Below are positions 1-8,424 of a stretch of DNA of 64,000 nt, piece by piece; the stretch's first letter is position 1; each line of letters opens with the position of its first letter. The notes beneath the pieces were generated by a model that had not been told where the DNA came from, made no database searches, and saw only the letters and a list, made by a program, of their open reading frames with translations. Source of the stretch: CAVQND01 sp964653485 (GTDB taxonomy: Bacteria > Verrucomicrobiota > Verrucomicrobiia > Limisphaerales > UBA8199); assembly GCA_964653485.1 (NCBI GenBank), contig CAZZFF010000005.1, positions 1 through 64,000 of the forward strand, read 5' to 3'. The translations under genes and the position numbers were made by a program.

Positions 1-187
1 TGTCGCTGCCGATGATATCGCAGGCGCTCAAGCCCACGGAGACGCGCGGGCGTTTTTTCATGGGCGCGTGCATCGCCTGGGGGACTTGCGTGGGGTCCGG
101 CACGGACGCAGGGTCGGCGGCGCGGGCCGCCGCGCCGGCGGCGACACAACTCAGGGCGAGGAGAGGGAGGAAGATTGTGGTTTTCAT
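1..187 (-). CDS. Secreted protein, N-terminal part only
   Basis: The minus-strand reading frame opens with ATG at 187 and runs off the left edge, so only 62 codons are visible. The start MKTTIFLPLLALSC is followed by an Ala-rich stretch (AAGAAARAAD), a typical Sec signal peptide with a likely AxA cleavage near residue 23. The Cys at the end of the hydrophobic core is not in a good lipobox. The mature part begins with a Pro-rich linker and then a basic stretch (MKKRPRVSVG). It is the last visible gene of the run that starts at 2589, lying 61 bases after the membrane protein at 249-653. Function cannot be assigned. Confidence 0.6.
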   Translation of the reverse strand, partial: MKTTIFLPLLALSCVAAGAAARAADPASVPDPTQVPQAMHAPMKKRPRVSVGLSACDIIGSD

Positions 188-248
188 TGGGTCAACAAGA
201 GCGCGATCATTGAGCCACAGATCGCGCAGGTTGCACAGAAGAGAATTC

Positions 249-653
249 TCAGCGCAGCTTCGGGGGCACGCGCGGGGGTTCTTCCCTTTTTGCGGCGTGG
301 AGGAGGCTCAGGCTGGTGGCCAGGGCCCAGAGCCAGCCCAGGGCGAAGAGGGCGATGCCGAGCAGCGCCCAGCGCAGGCATCCGGCCACCCATAAGTCCA
401 CCAGGTTCGCGAGCGGGTCGGCGTCGGGGTCGTGGAGCCGGGTCCAGTTGGCGGCGAACCACAGGATGGAGCGCACCCCAAACCCCATGGTAAGCGCGGT
501 GCCCCCAAGGGCCAGGGCGGCTTGGGGGTAGCCGGAGATGCGGCCGGCAGCCAGGGAGCCAAACCCCGGCAGGGCCAGGTTGGCGGTCAGGCAGCCCCAG
601 GCGGTCTGCCGGCTAAGGGGGCGGCGCGGGCGGAGTGCCAAAGAGGTTTTCAT
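249..653 (-). CDS. Small integral membrane protein, unknown function
   Basis: This is a 134-residue protein starting at MKTSLALRPRRP. It has three or four hydrophobic stretches, around residues 18-38 (CLTANLALPGFGSLAAGR), 42-68 and 92-112 (ALLGIALFALGWLWALAT), and a basic C-terminus. The N-terminal Leu-Gly-rich pattern resembles small membrane proteins with glycine-zipper helices. The start overlaps the end of the upstream GYF-domain gene by 41 bases, which implies coupled translation. An in-frame start nine codons earlier is possible. No family recognised. Context makes it part of the GYF_2/DUF2752 cluster. Confidence 0.6.
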   Translation of the reverse strand: MKTSLALRPRRPLSRQTAWGCLTANLALPGFGSLAAGRISGYPQAALALGGTALTMGFGVRSILWFAANWTRLHDPDADPLANLVDLWVAGCLRWALLGIALFALGWLWALATSLSLLHAAKREEPPRVPPKLR

Positions 654-1596
654 AGGCGGCCAACAGGGCGCCGAAGCCAAAGGGCAGATTGAAGAGCAGC
701 ACCAGTTTGGCGGACAGCAGGAAGGCGGGGGCTATCTTCGCCGTTTGCGGGGCGTGGGCGAGCATTTCCATCAGCCGCGAGAGGTCGGGCGACGCCCCTG
801 CCGCGAACAGGCTCTGCATCACGGGAAACATGGCCATGGTCACCTTGACCTCGATGAAAAGAAACATCAGGAGCGTCGGCAGGAACGCCAACACGAACAA
901 CGCGAACACCTGGAACCAGGCTCGAGTGACCGTGCGGCGGCTTAGCTCCATCGCGGACCAGAATTCGAGGCCGCGGTCGGCGACCAGCGGCACGCAGAAC
1001 AGCCAGGCCACGAAGAGGTAAACCCCCGGCACAATCATGCAGCAACAGGAGGCAACCCACGAGAGCAGGAAGCTGACACAACCGGCCAGCAGCAGTTGCG
1101 CAAAGCCGCGGCGAAAGCCGCCGAAAACGTCCCCAACCGAAGCCGGTTGGCCCCGCAGGCGGCTAAGGAACACCATGGAAAGCCCGCCGTAGAAGACTCC
1201 GTGCAGCACCAGGTACACCATGCCGGCGGGCGGGAAGCTCTGGCACAGCACCTCGATCATCCACACGAGCGAGGTGGCCCCCAGGAGCAGGGCCAGGTTG
1301 TTGAGCAGAAGGGTCCACGAGCGCGCCAGACAGCCGCCCACCCTCACCTCGGGGCGGCGCGCCAGCACCTCGGCCGACCATGCCTTGGCGTCCAATGACG
1401 GCCCCGAGTCGTAGCGGGGTTGCGTGCCCAGGGCCGCGGCAAACTCGGGAAACGCCGACAGCGGCTTCCATTCCCCGGTGCCTTCGAGCTGGATCAGGCT
1501 CTGCCCGCTGAGCCGGCCCTCGGCTATCCATTGACGCAGCTCTTCGGCGGTCGCCGGTCCATATTCGCGTCGGTCTCCCCCGATGATTTTGTACAT
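613..1596 (-). CDS. GYF_2-domain polytopic membrane protein
   Basis: This 327-residue protein starts MYKIIGGDRREYGPAT, a GYF_2 domain (about residues 1-52) with the typical pattern of a YGP motif, LRQWIAEGRL and W-K-P-L. A linker with an R-Y-D motif follows, then about five or six membrane segments (roughly 95-117, 125-150, 165-200, 222-245, 262-320). GYF_2 domains are common at the N-termini of Verrucomicrobiota and Planctomycetota membrane proteins and are thought to bind proline-rich peptides. The membrane part looks like the DUF975/glycerophosphodiesterase-membrane type, but I cannot fix the family. It starts 18 bases after the DUF2752 gene and overlaps the next gene, so it is very likely co-transcribed. 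Confidence 0.75.
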   Translation of the reverse strand: MYKIIGGDRREYGPATAEELRQWIAEGRLSGQSLIQLEGTGEWKPLSAFPEFAAALGTQPRYDSGPSLDAKAWSAEVLARRPEVRVGGCLARSWTLLLNNLALLLGATSLVWMIEVLCQSFPPAGMVYLVLHGVFYGGLSMVFLSRLRGQPASVGDVFGGFRRGFAQLLLAGCVSFLLSWVASCCCMIVPGVYLFVAWLFCVPLVADRGLEFWSAMELSRRTVTRAWFQVFALFVLAFLPTLLMFLFIEVKVTMAMFPVMQSLFAAGASPDLSRLMEMLAHAPQTAKIAPAFLLSAKLVLLFNLPFGFGALLAAYENLFGTPPAPPP

Positions 1597-1614
1597 ATTG
1601 TTGATAGGGTCCGC

Positions 1615-2058
1615 TCAGGGCTGGAGTCTGAGCCAAGCCAGTTGCGACAAGGGCAAATTGCGCAGGACGCCGAATGCCAGGGTTGCGGCCAGCGCGCACC
1701 AGAGCCAGGCGGGGCGGATGCCGTCGGCCAGCGGCCGGCCGCTGTGAACGCGAACCAGCATGAGCGCGGCCCACCATGCCATGAACGGCAAGGAGGCCAC
1801 GAGCAAGGCATTGTAATGCAAAGCGGCCGGCACGCGGCCATGCAGCAACTGGTGCATCGCGCGCAACGAACCGCAGCCGGGACATTGCAGGCCCGTCAGG
1901 CGGTGAAACTGGCAGGTTGGATAAAACGGAGAGCGGGCCGGGTCGAACCGGAAGAGCACGAGGCCCGTTGCCACCGCGGCCACGGCGATGAGCGCGGAGG
2001 GCCACAGCAGGACCCTTATCGTTGCTCGTTGAGGAGAGCGCATCGTATTTATGTTCAT
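1615..2058 (-). CDS. DUF2752 family membrane protein
   Basis: This 147-residue protein has the DUF2752 signature: a Cys-containing segment after the first helix (YPTCQFHRLTGLQCPGCGS), then R-A-M-H-Q-L-L-H-G and three hydrophobic segments. The PTC...CPGCGS cysteines are the family hallmark. The biochemical role of DUF2752 is not established. Two starts are possible, GTG at 2064 and ATG at 2058; ATG was chosen. It sits between two GYF_2 proteins, an arrangement that recurs in Verrucomicrobiota, so the three products may act together in the inner membrane. Confidence 0.85.
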   Translation of the reverse strand: MNINTMRSPQRATIRVLLWPSALIAVAAVATGLVLFRFDPARSPFYPTCQFHRLTGLQCPGCGSLRAMHQLLHGRVPAALHYNALLVASLPFMAWWAALMLVRVHSGRPLADGIRPAWLWCALAATLAFGVLRNLPLSQLAWLRLQP

Positions 2059-2079
2059 GACCACTTAGGTCAAACGAGT

Positions 2080-2589
2080 CTAGCGCGCCAGTGCCCTGAA
2101 ATGGCGGAAGACGTCCGAGGTCCTGAGCGCGAACCCCAGGGCCAGGAGGAGGACCGCGAGAAAAATGCTGATGAATGAAAGGACGAGGCCGGCGATGGCC
2201 ATGCCGCGGCCCCGTTGCCCGGCAGGGTCTTGGTTGATCTGAGACAAGCCGATGGCGGAGAAGATGAGGCCGAGCACGTTGAAGGGCAATCCATGACAAC
2301 AGAAGGCGCAACTGACCGCCAGGATGCCCATGATCATGCCGGCCGCGGCGAGGCTGTTGGTCCGAGGCTCCTCAACGCCGGGCACGGCGGTTGAAGGCAG
2401 CACCGACGGCGGAGCCGCGGCGAGCAGTCCGGAGAGTTCCGGCGTCTCGGCCAGCGTCTTCCATTCGGTGCCGCCGTCTTCAATGACGCGCGTCCGGGCA
2501 TCCGCCCGCCCTTCGGCTATCCATTGGCGCAACACCTCGGCCGTGATCGGTCCGTACTCCTTGCCGTCCGCTCCGATTAACTTGTACAT
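2080..2589 (-). CDS. GYF_2 plus DUF4190 membrane protein
   Basis: This 169-residue protein begins MYKLIGADGKEYGPIT (GYF_2, residues 1-55). A Pro/Ala linker follows, then a DUF4190-like membrane module with two helices (about 83-110 and 135-160) separated by the loop GLSQINQDPAGQRGRGMAIA, which is typical of that family. The GYF domain is strongly similar to that of the protein at 613-1596, which suggests paralogues with different membrane anchors. It is the first gene of the run, with a 168-base divergent region before the plus-strand thioredoxin-like gene that probably holds both promoters. Confidence 0.8.
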   Translation of the reverse strand: MYKLIGADGKEYGPITAEVLRQWIAEGRADARTRVIEDGGTEWKTLAETPELSGLLAAAPPSVLPSTAVPGVEEPRTNSLAAAGMIMGILAVSCAFCCHGLPFNVLGLIFSAIGLSQINQDPAGQRGRGMAIAGLVLSFISIFLAVLLLALGFALRTSDVFRHFRALAR

Positions 2590-2757
2590 AGCATGACTCT
2601 GCCTGGAAACCGCCAAGCCAGTCAAGGAGCTTGGTTGGGACCTGGTCCTCCGGGGCGCGCCTCGGCGTCGAATGAAACCATTATCGAAATCTGGTCGAGG
2701 CTGATTGGGACAGGATTTTTGGTTAGACAAGCGGGCCGCGGCGTAGAACATTGGTCC

Positions 2758-3336
2758 ATGGTCGCAACAAATTCCACCATGCTTGCTTTGGGAACCCAAG
2801 CGCCGGATTTCCGGCTGCCGGATACGAACGGGAAACCCGTTTCTCTCGCGGATTTCAAAGAGTGCCCGGCGCTCTTGGTGATGTTTATATGCAATCACTG
2901 TCCCTACGTGAAGCACATCCGGAGCGGCCTGGCTCAACTTGCCCGCGACTATCGCGCGCGCGGGGTCGGCATCGTGGGAATCAACTCGAACGACGTGGTG
3001 AATTACCCGGCGGACAGCCCGCCCTTGATGGCGGCGGAAGCCAAAGCGGCCGGCTATCTCTTCCCTTATCTGTACGACGAGACCCAAAAGGTCGCCGCCG
3101 CTTACCGGGCGGCCTGCACTCCGGATTTCTTCCTCTTCGATCAGAACCAGCGCCTGGTCTATCGCGGCCAGATGGACGACAGCCGGCCCGGGAACAACGT
3201 TCCCGTCACCGGCAGAGATTTGAGGGCCGCGCTGGACGCGGTGCTGGCCGGCAAGCCGGCCTCGCTCAAACAGAAACCCAGCATGGGCTGCAACATCAAG
3301 TGGAAGCCGGGAAAGGAACCTGAATATTTCGGATAG
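2758..3336 (+). CDS. Thioredoxin-like (AhpC/TSA-type) protein
   Basis: This 192-residue protein has a peroxiredoxin/thioredoxin fold: LGTQAPDFRLPDTNGKPVSL at the start, then MFICNHCPYVKHI with a C-x-x-C-type centre (CNHC), and later a conserved cis-Pro region (ACTPDFFLFD). Proteins with this CNHCPYV motif form a widespread thioredoxin-family group of unknown substrate, possibly thiol-disulfide exchange. There is no signal peptide, so it is probably cytoplasmic. The frame is open further upstream, but similarity starts here; ATG at 2779 is an alternative start. The ROK kinase gene follows after 8 bases, suggesting co-transcription. Confidence 0.85.
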   Translation: MVATNSTMLALGTQAPDFRLPDTNGKPVSLADFKECPALLVMFICNHCPYVKHIRSGLAQLARDYRARGVGIVGINSNDVVNYPADSPPLMAAEAKAAGYLFPYLYDETQKVAAAYRAACTPDFFLFDQNQRLVYRGQMDDSRPGNNVPVTGRDLRAALDAVLAGKPASLKQKPSMGCNIKWKPGKEPEYFG

Positions 3337-3344
3337 AAACCCCC

Positions 3345-4262
3345 ATGTCTTCATATATCGGCATCGAAATCGGCGGCACAAAACTTCAACTGGTCCTGGG
3401 CGACGAAACGGGCGAGATTCTCCAACGGCGGAAGCTCGAGGTGAAGCCCGCCGCGGGCGCCGAGGGGATTCGCGGGCAGATTCGGCAGTGCTTGCCCGAA
3501 CTGATGGGCCTTGGGCCGGTCCAGGCGGTCGGGGTGGGCTTCGGGGGGCCGGTGGATTGGAAGACGGGCCGGATTTGCCGCTCGCACCAGATCGAAGGGT
3601 GGTCGGAATTTGACCTCGGCTCCTGGCTGCACAAACTGTCCGGCGTTCCGGTGGCGGTGGACAACGACGCCGACGTCGGCGCCTTGGGGGAGGCCAGCCA
3701 CGGGGCGGGCGTGGGTTTCAACCCGGTCTTTTACATCACCCTGGGCAGCGGCGTGGGCGGCGGCTTGGCCGTGGACGGCCAAATCTATCATGGCGCCACC
3801 CCTGGCGAGGCGGAGATTGGCCACGTCCGCCTCGATCGCCAGGGAACGATTGTCGAGGCCCGGTGCTCCGGGTGGGCGGTCGATGCGCGCATCCGCGAGT
3901 TGAACAGGCAGGCCCCGCAAGGACTGCTGGCCCGATTGGCCGGCGGACGCGAGGGGGGTGAAGCGCGGCACCTGGCCGCCGCATTGCGGCAACGCGATGC
4001 CGCCGCTCGGCAAATCCTGCTCGAGACCGCGGAGGACCTCGCGTTCGGACTCTCGCATGTGGTTCACCTGTTTCATCCGCAAGTCATCGTGATGGGCGGC
4101 GGCTTGTCCGGGGTGGGCGAGCCGTTGCGGGCCGCCGTTGCGGACGCCCTGTCGCGATTCATTATGGACGCCTTCGCCCCTGGCCCCGTCCTGGCCCTGG
4201 CCGCTCTGGGCGAGGATGCCGTGCCAGTGGGGGCCTTGACCCTCGCCAGGACCGCGAAATGA
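3345..4262 (+). CDS. ROK family sugar kinase
   Basis: This 305-residue protein has the ROK phosphate-1 motif (GIEIGGTKLQL), a central active-site Asp in VAVDNDADVGALGEA, and the LGSGVGGG and GEIGH-type motifs (GEAEIGHVRL). The usual ROK zinc motif CxCGxxGCxE is absent; in its place is VEARCSGWAVD, so metal binding there is probably lost, as in some ROK subfamilies. Its likely reaction is ATP-dependent phosphorylation of a hexose or N-acylated hexosamine. A SIS-domain isomerase gene lies 258 bases downstream on the same strand, separated by a repeat element, which hints at a shared sugar-phosphate pathway. Confidence 0.88.
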   Translation: MSSYIGIEIGGTKLQLVLGDETGEILQRRKLEVKPAAGAEGIRGQIRQCLPELMGLGPVQAVGVGFGGPVDWKTGRICRSHQIEGWSEFDLGSWLHKLSGVPVAVDNDADVGALGEASHGAGVGFNPVFYITLGSGVGGGLAVDGQIYHGATPGEAEIGHVRLDRQGTIVEARCSGWAVDARIRELNRQAPQGLLARLAGGREGGEARHLAAALRQRDAAARQILLETAEDLAFGLSHVVHLFHPQVIVMGGGLSGVGEPLRAAVADALSRFIMDAFAPGPVLALAALGEDAVPVGALTLARTAK

Positions 4263-4280
4263 CCGCCTTGCGGCGGAAGT

Positions 4281-4474
4281 CCGAAATCCGAAATCCGACA
4301 GCCGGTTGCAGAATAACGAATTGGCCGCAAAGAGCACAAAGATCGCAGAGAGTTGCCGCATCGTTGCAAGGCATTTGTGTTCCCCGCGGTTGATTTTGCA
4401 AACACCTCCCGAAATCCGAATCTCGAGCGCGCAGTCAATGGCCGAAGGCATTCGGATTTCGGATTTCGGATTTT
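4281..4474. repeat. CGGATTT heptamer element, copy A
   Basis: An intergenic element lies between the ROK and SIS genes. It starts with inverted heptamers (CCGAAATCCGAAATCCGA) and continues with a 64-base core (4295-4358) that is 57/64 identical to the core at 12396-12459. It ends with GCCGAAGGCATTCGG and direct CGGATTT heptamers (to 4474). The two heptamer arms are complementary, so the whole could fold back on itself. Compared with copy B it carries about 82 extra bases between the core and the right arm. Confidence 0.85.
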
Positions 4475-4520
4475 AAATACTGCCTGACATTCCTCTCTCC
4501 TTGAGGCATATTCGTGGCTC

Positions 4521-5099
4521 ATGAAACAATGGATTGGCGATTATATCGAGGCCCAGAAGGCCGCCCTGGATTCCATCCCCGCGGGCGCAGTGGGGGAAGT
4601 GGTCGAGCTATTGCGCCGGGCTCTGGTGGAAGACCGGCAGGTTTTTGTCTTTGGCAACGGCGGCAGCGCCGCCAATGCGTCTCATTTCGCGATCGACCTC
4701 GGCAAAGGGGCGTCGGACAAATTGAAGCGGCGCTTTCGGGTGCTCTCCCTGAACGATAACACCGGCTGGATGACCGCCCTGGCCAACGACTACTCTTACG
4801 AGGATGTGTTCGTCGGCCAATTGCAGAACTACGCCCGTCCCGGCGACATTGCCCTGGCGCTGAGCGTCAGCGGCAACTCGCCCAATTGCGTCAAAGCCCT
4901 GGAATGGGCCGGCAAGCATGATCTGCGGACCATCGCCCTGGTCGGGGCCAAGCGCGGGCGGATGGCTGAGATTGCCGAGCAGGCCATTGTCATCAACGAT
5001 ACCCACTACGGACGGGTCGAGGATGCGCAAATGGGCATCTGCCATCTGCTCTGCTACGCATTTATGGAACACCCGGAGTTCGCCGGCGCGAGCCGCTAG
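4521..5099 (+). CDS. SIS-domain phosphosugar isomerase (GmhA-like)
   Basis: This 192-residue single SIS-domain protein has the signature FGNGGSAANASHFAIDLGKG, then NDNTGWMTALANDYSYEDVF, the phosphosugar-binding loop SVSGNSPN, and a C-terminal DAQMGICHLLCYAFME helix. This is the pattern of sedoheptulose-7-phosphate isomerase GmhA and its close relatives, including the DiaA type. GmhA makes the heptose precursor of LPS. Whether this copy does so or uses another phosphosugar is not decidable here, because no hldE or gmhB is in the window. It is cytoplasmic and probably tetrameric. Confidence 0.85.
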   Translation: MKQWIGDYIEAQKAALDSIPAGAVGEVVELLRRALVEDRQVFVFGNGGSAANASHFAIDLGKGASDKLKRRFRVLSLNDNTGWMTALANDYSYEDVFVGQLQNYARPGDIALALSVSGNSPNCVKALEWAGKHDLRTIALVGAKRGRMAEIAEQAIVINDTHYGRVEDAQMGICHLLCYAFMEHPEFAGASR

Positions 5100-5232
5100 A
5101 GCCCGTCGTGCCGAGGGGGAAGGGGCGAGTGCCGAGGGCCGGCCTGCGCATCTCAAGTTTTTCCGGATACGCCGAGTGTTGGGATTGAAAACTGGGATTG
5201 AGAATCGGCCGATCGTTTCGAAGAGCGGTCCC

Positions 5233-6474
5233 CTAACGCAGCCACATCAGGATGAGCATGCCTGCGACCGTTGTCAGGAGGGTCACGGGAATGCCGTAGC
5301 GGGCATAATCCCAAAAGCCGATTTCCACGTGGGCGCGGGCGGATTCGACGACGATGATGTTGGCGACGGAGCCGACAATCGTGAGGTTCCCCGCGAAGGT
5401 GGTGGCCAGAGCCATGACTTTCCACATCAGCTCGGGTTGGGCGAAGTTGCCGACCCATTTGCCTGCCACCAGGACGAAAGGCACATTCGAGAACACATTG
5501 GAGCCGGCCTCAGAAAACCAGGCCAGGTTCCATGCCTGGCTTTGGACGGACGAACCGAAGAGGCCGCGCACCTTTTCGTAGGCCTGGTCGGGCAGGCCGG
5601 TTCTTCCAAGCCCTTCGACGACGATGAACAGGGCGGCGAAGAAGACCAGGAGATGCCAGTCCACGAGCTTGAGGACCTGGTGCGTGTCGCGCCGCGCCAG
5701 GACCATGAGCAGCGCCCCTCCTGCCAGGGCGGTCCATGACAGGTTTAGCCCCGCCGCGAAGCCGATGAACACCAGCCCCAGGACAGCGATGGTGAGGGTT
5801 AAGAGCCGGCGGTCCAATGCGTGAGGGCGCGCCTCGGAGGGGCGGATGGCGGCCTGGCTGAGGGTCTTTCGGAAGCCGATGCGCAGGACCGCATATTCAA
5901 TTCCCAGTCCCGCCAGGGCGACGGGGGCCAGGGAGGCTGAGAATCCAAGGAATGGAATCTTCGAGAGGTGGCCGATGATCATGTTTTGGGGATTGCCCAC
6001 GAGCGTCGCGACGCTGCCGAGGTTGGCGCCCATTGCCAGGGCCAGGAGGTAGGGCACGAGCGGCAGCTTGCCTCGAACAATGACCGCCACCACCAGCGGG
6101 GTGAGCATCAGGCAGATGACGTCGTTGACCAGCAAGGCCGACAGGATGCCCGAGGTGAAGACCAGGCAGGCGAGGAGCGCCTGCGGACTCTTGGCCTGGC
6201 GGAGAATCCGCTCGGCCGCCCAATCAAAAAACCCGGCCATGAACAGGTACGAGGAAATGAGCATCATCCCCAGCAGCAACACCAGGGTGTCGTAATCCAC
6301 CGCGCGGTAGGCCTCTTCGGGAGTCAAGACGCCGCAGGCCACCATCAGCACCGTTCCCAGCAAGGCGGCCGCGGGCCGGTTCAGCGGCAGGACTTTCAAC
6401 TGCCGTCCGCTGATCAACAGATAGGTGATGCAGAAAATGACAACGGCGATAATCTCTTTTGCGTTCGCGCTCAC
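5233..6474 (-). CDS. SLC13/ArsB-NhaD-type anion permease
   Basis: This is a polytopic protein of about 413 residues with roughly 10-12 hydrophobic segments. The motifs AVDYDTLVLLLGMMLIS, SALLVNDVICLMLTPL and MGANLGSVATLVGNPQNMI near the middle, with a second related half (EAGSNVFSNVPFVLV, AGNLTIVGSVANIIVVE), are the inverted-repeat hairpin signatures of the ion-transporter superfamily (ArsB, NhaD, CitMHS, SLC13). The substrate could be an inorganic anion, a dicarboxylate or Na+/H+. The start is uncertain: the first in-frame options are TTG at 6534 and GTG at 6474, with no ATG. It is transcribed divergently from the SGNH-like gene. Confidence 0.82.
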   Translation of the reverse strand: MSANAKEIIAVVIFCITYLLISGRQLKVLPLNRPAAALLGTVLMVACGVLTPEEAYRAVDYDTLVLLLGMMLISSYLFMAGFFDWAAERILRQAKSPQALLACLVFTSGILSALLVNDVICLMLTPLVVAVIVRGKLPLVPYLLALAMGANLGSVATLVGNPQNMIIGHLSKIPFLGFSASLAPVALAGLGIEYAVLRIGFRKTLSQAAIRPSEARPHALDRRLLTLTIAVLGLVFIGFAAGLNLSWTALAGGALLMVLARRDTHQVLKLVDWHLLVFFAALFIVVEGLGRTGLPDQAYEKVRGLFGSSVQSQAWNLAWFSEAGSNVFSNVPFVLVAGKWVGNFAQPELMWKVMALATTFAGNLTIVGSVANIIVVESARAHVEIGFWDYARYGIPVTLLTTVAGMLILMWLR

Positions 6475-6586
6475 TGGTTTCGGCCCGGATGCGGTCCGGC
6501 CCCGGATGATGCATGAAGGCCAAGGAGTTGACAACAGGCGGTCTGCCCGGTTGAATGATCACGAAGCCATCAGAAGTTTCGAGATC

Positions 6587-8314
6587 ATGAGCAAGGCAAA
6601 CTATAGAGCCTGTTGGCGGCGGTTCATCGCTATCCTGCTTCTTGCGGTTTCGAGCGCGCCGATTGCGGCCGCTCCGTCGGGCGCCGCATTCACCTACCAG
6701 GGCAGCCTGGCCGATGGCGGGCAGCCCGCCAATGGCCTCTACGACTTGCAGTTTTCCCTTTGGGATGCCGCCGCCGGCGGCGATAACGTGGCCGGTCCGC
6801 TTTCGACGAACGCCCTTGCGGTGATTAAAGGCCTTTTCACCGTCTCGCTGGACTTCGGGGCCGCGGCCTTCGACGGGCAGGCGCTATGGCTGGAGATTGG
6901 CGTGCGGACCAACGGCGGCTCCGCTTTCACCACGCTCACTCCTCGGCAGCCGCTCACCGGTTCTCCCTTCGCGCTTTACGCGCTTAACGCGGGTCCGATC
7001 GGCCCGGCTGCCACCAACTTTACCGGCCAGTTCCAAGGCGTTTTCGCCGGGTCCGGCGTCGGCCTCACCAACCTGAGCGTCACCGCCGGCGAACTGGGTC
7101 TCCAGAGCGTTTCGCTGACGAATCTCACGCTGGACAACTCTCTGCGAATCGCTTGCGGCAACGTTGACTCGTACGGCATCGGCCGCTTCGGCTGGCCCCA
7201 GACTCTGGCGAAGCTCTCCACCAACGGTCCCCTCGTTCTGGCCATCGTGGGCAACGGCTGGGCGGAAGATTCGGAGTTTGGCGGTTTCGTCACAAACCTC
7301 ATCGCGAGCAAGCCTCTTGCCGGGTTCGCATCCGATGTGCTGTTCAATCTGCCTTATTACATCGGCTATGGTCCGTTCACCGGCGCCGATACCGCGCTCT
7401 ATGTCTCGGGAGATGACACCAACTGGCACGGCAGCTATTTCGTGTTGACCAACACCGGCAGCATCAGCGCCCCGGCACAGACCGTGTTTTCGGATGTCTG
7501 CGCCGTTCATTACCTGGCCAACTCCAACGGCGGTTCATTCGCCTTGGAGATTCGCACCAACGGGGCGTGGACCTATAACTTCACGAACCTGGACAGCACG
7601 TGGACCACCGTGGCCGGCGCCAACGCCTTCAACCCGGTTTGGCAGGGACGCACGCTATGGTGGACCAATACCAGCCCGGTCCAAAGCCAGGTGCGGGTGC
7701 GGGCCACCGGCCCCGGTTGGACGCCGATCGTCGGATATGCCCAATGGAACAGCACTCTCACAAACGGCGTGGTCCTGTGCCAGTACTCTCATCAAAGCTC
7801 GGGCAATTGGTGGACCTACACCGACACAAACAGAGTGTTCCCAATCTGGAGGGCCTGGAGACCCGACCTGCTCCTATGGACGGGAGGATTCGAGGAGCGG
7901 CTCTCGGCGGACCTGATCGGAACGCTGACCTTGCTGCGAAGCGGCTTTCCGCAGGCCGACCTGGTCGATGTGGCGCCGCATGTGGTCGCCATCGCCTACG
8001 ACTACAGTTTTGAGCGCCAGTATTGTCTGGCCAACGGCATCCCCTGCTTTGACGGCCGGGCAGCATCCATCGCGGCCTGGGGAGGCTACAACAACGGCTG
8101 CGCGCTTGGGCTTTACCAGGATACCGCCCACCTCTCGGGGCTGGGATACGCCACCTTCAGCCAACTGCTCTGGAGTTGGATGGGCCTGACGAGCGATTCG
8201 CCGGCCAACCGGTTGGCGGCCGTTGGCAATGGAATCACCACCAATATCTCAATCTCGGGAGGCGCGACCCTTTACATTACCAACGGGCAAATCTGGAAGG
8301 TCACTGTGCCGTAG
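6587..8314 (+). CDS. Secreted SGNH-hydrolase-like protein with N-terminal beta domain
   Basis: This 575-residue protein has a signal peptide (IAILLLAVSSAPIAAA, residues 13-28). An N-terminal domain of about 160 residues starts FTYQGSLADGGQPANGLYDL, common in Verrucomicrobiota surface proteins. A region around residue 220 resembles SGNH block I (LVLAIVGNGWAED), but the expected GDS reads GNG. The C-terminal DTAHLSGLGY (D512, H515) matches the catalytic Asp-x-x-His block. The protein may therefore be a degenerate or unusual SGNH esterase. It precedes the double fucosidase by 110 bases and may be co-expressed with it. The earlier in-frame ATG at 6425 would overlap the divergent permease gene. 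Confidence 0.65.
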   Translation: MSKANYRACWRRFIAILLLAVSSAPIAAAPSGAAFTYQGSLADGGQPANGLYDLQFSLWDAAAGGDNVAGPLSTNALAVIKGLFTVSLDFGAAAFDGQALWLEIGVRTNGGSAFTTLTPRQPLTGSPFALYALNAGPIGPAATNFTGQFQGVFAGSGVGLTNLSVTAGELGLQSVSLTNLTLDNSLRIACGNVDSYGIGRFGWPQTLAKLSTNGPLVLAIVGNGWAEDSEFGGFVTNLIASKPLAGFASDVLFNLPYYIGYGPFTGADTALYVSGDDTNWHGSYFVLTNTGSISAPAQTVFSDVCAVHYLANSNGGSFALEIRTNGAWTYNFTNLDSTWTTVAGANAFNPVWQGRTLWWTNTSPVQSQVRVRATGPGWTPIVGYAQWNSTLTNGVVLCQYSHQSSGNWWTYTDTNRVFPIWRAWRPDLLLWTGGFEERLSADLIGTLTLLRSGFPQADLVDVAPHVVAIAYDYSFERQYCLANGIPCFDGRAASIAAWGGYNNGCALGLYQDTAHLSGLGYATFSQLLWSWMGLTSDSPANRLAAVGNGITTNISISGGATLYITNGQIWKVTVP

Positions 8315-8424
8315 GGGTCTTCCCCCCTCGCGATGGGCGCCTGCGCGGGCATCTTTCTGCGTGCAATGGCGGACTGCCCGCCATAAACTTCTCGCGCGTT
8401 GCTTAACTGAACCTGAGACACGAC

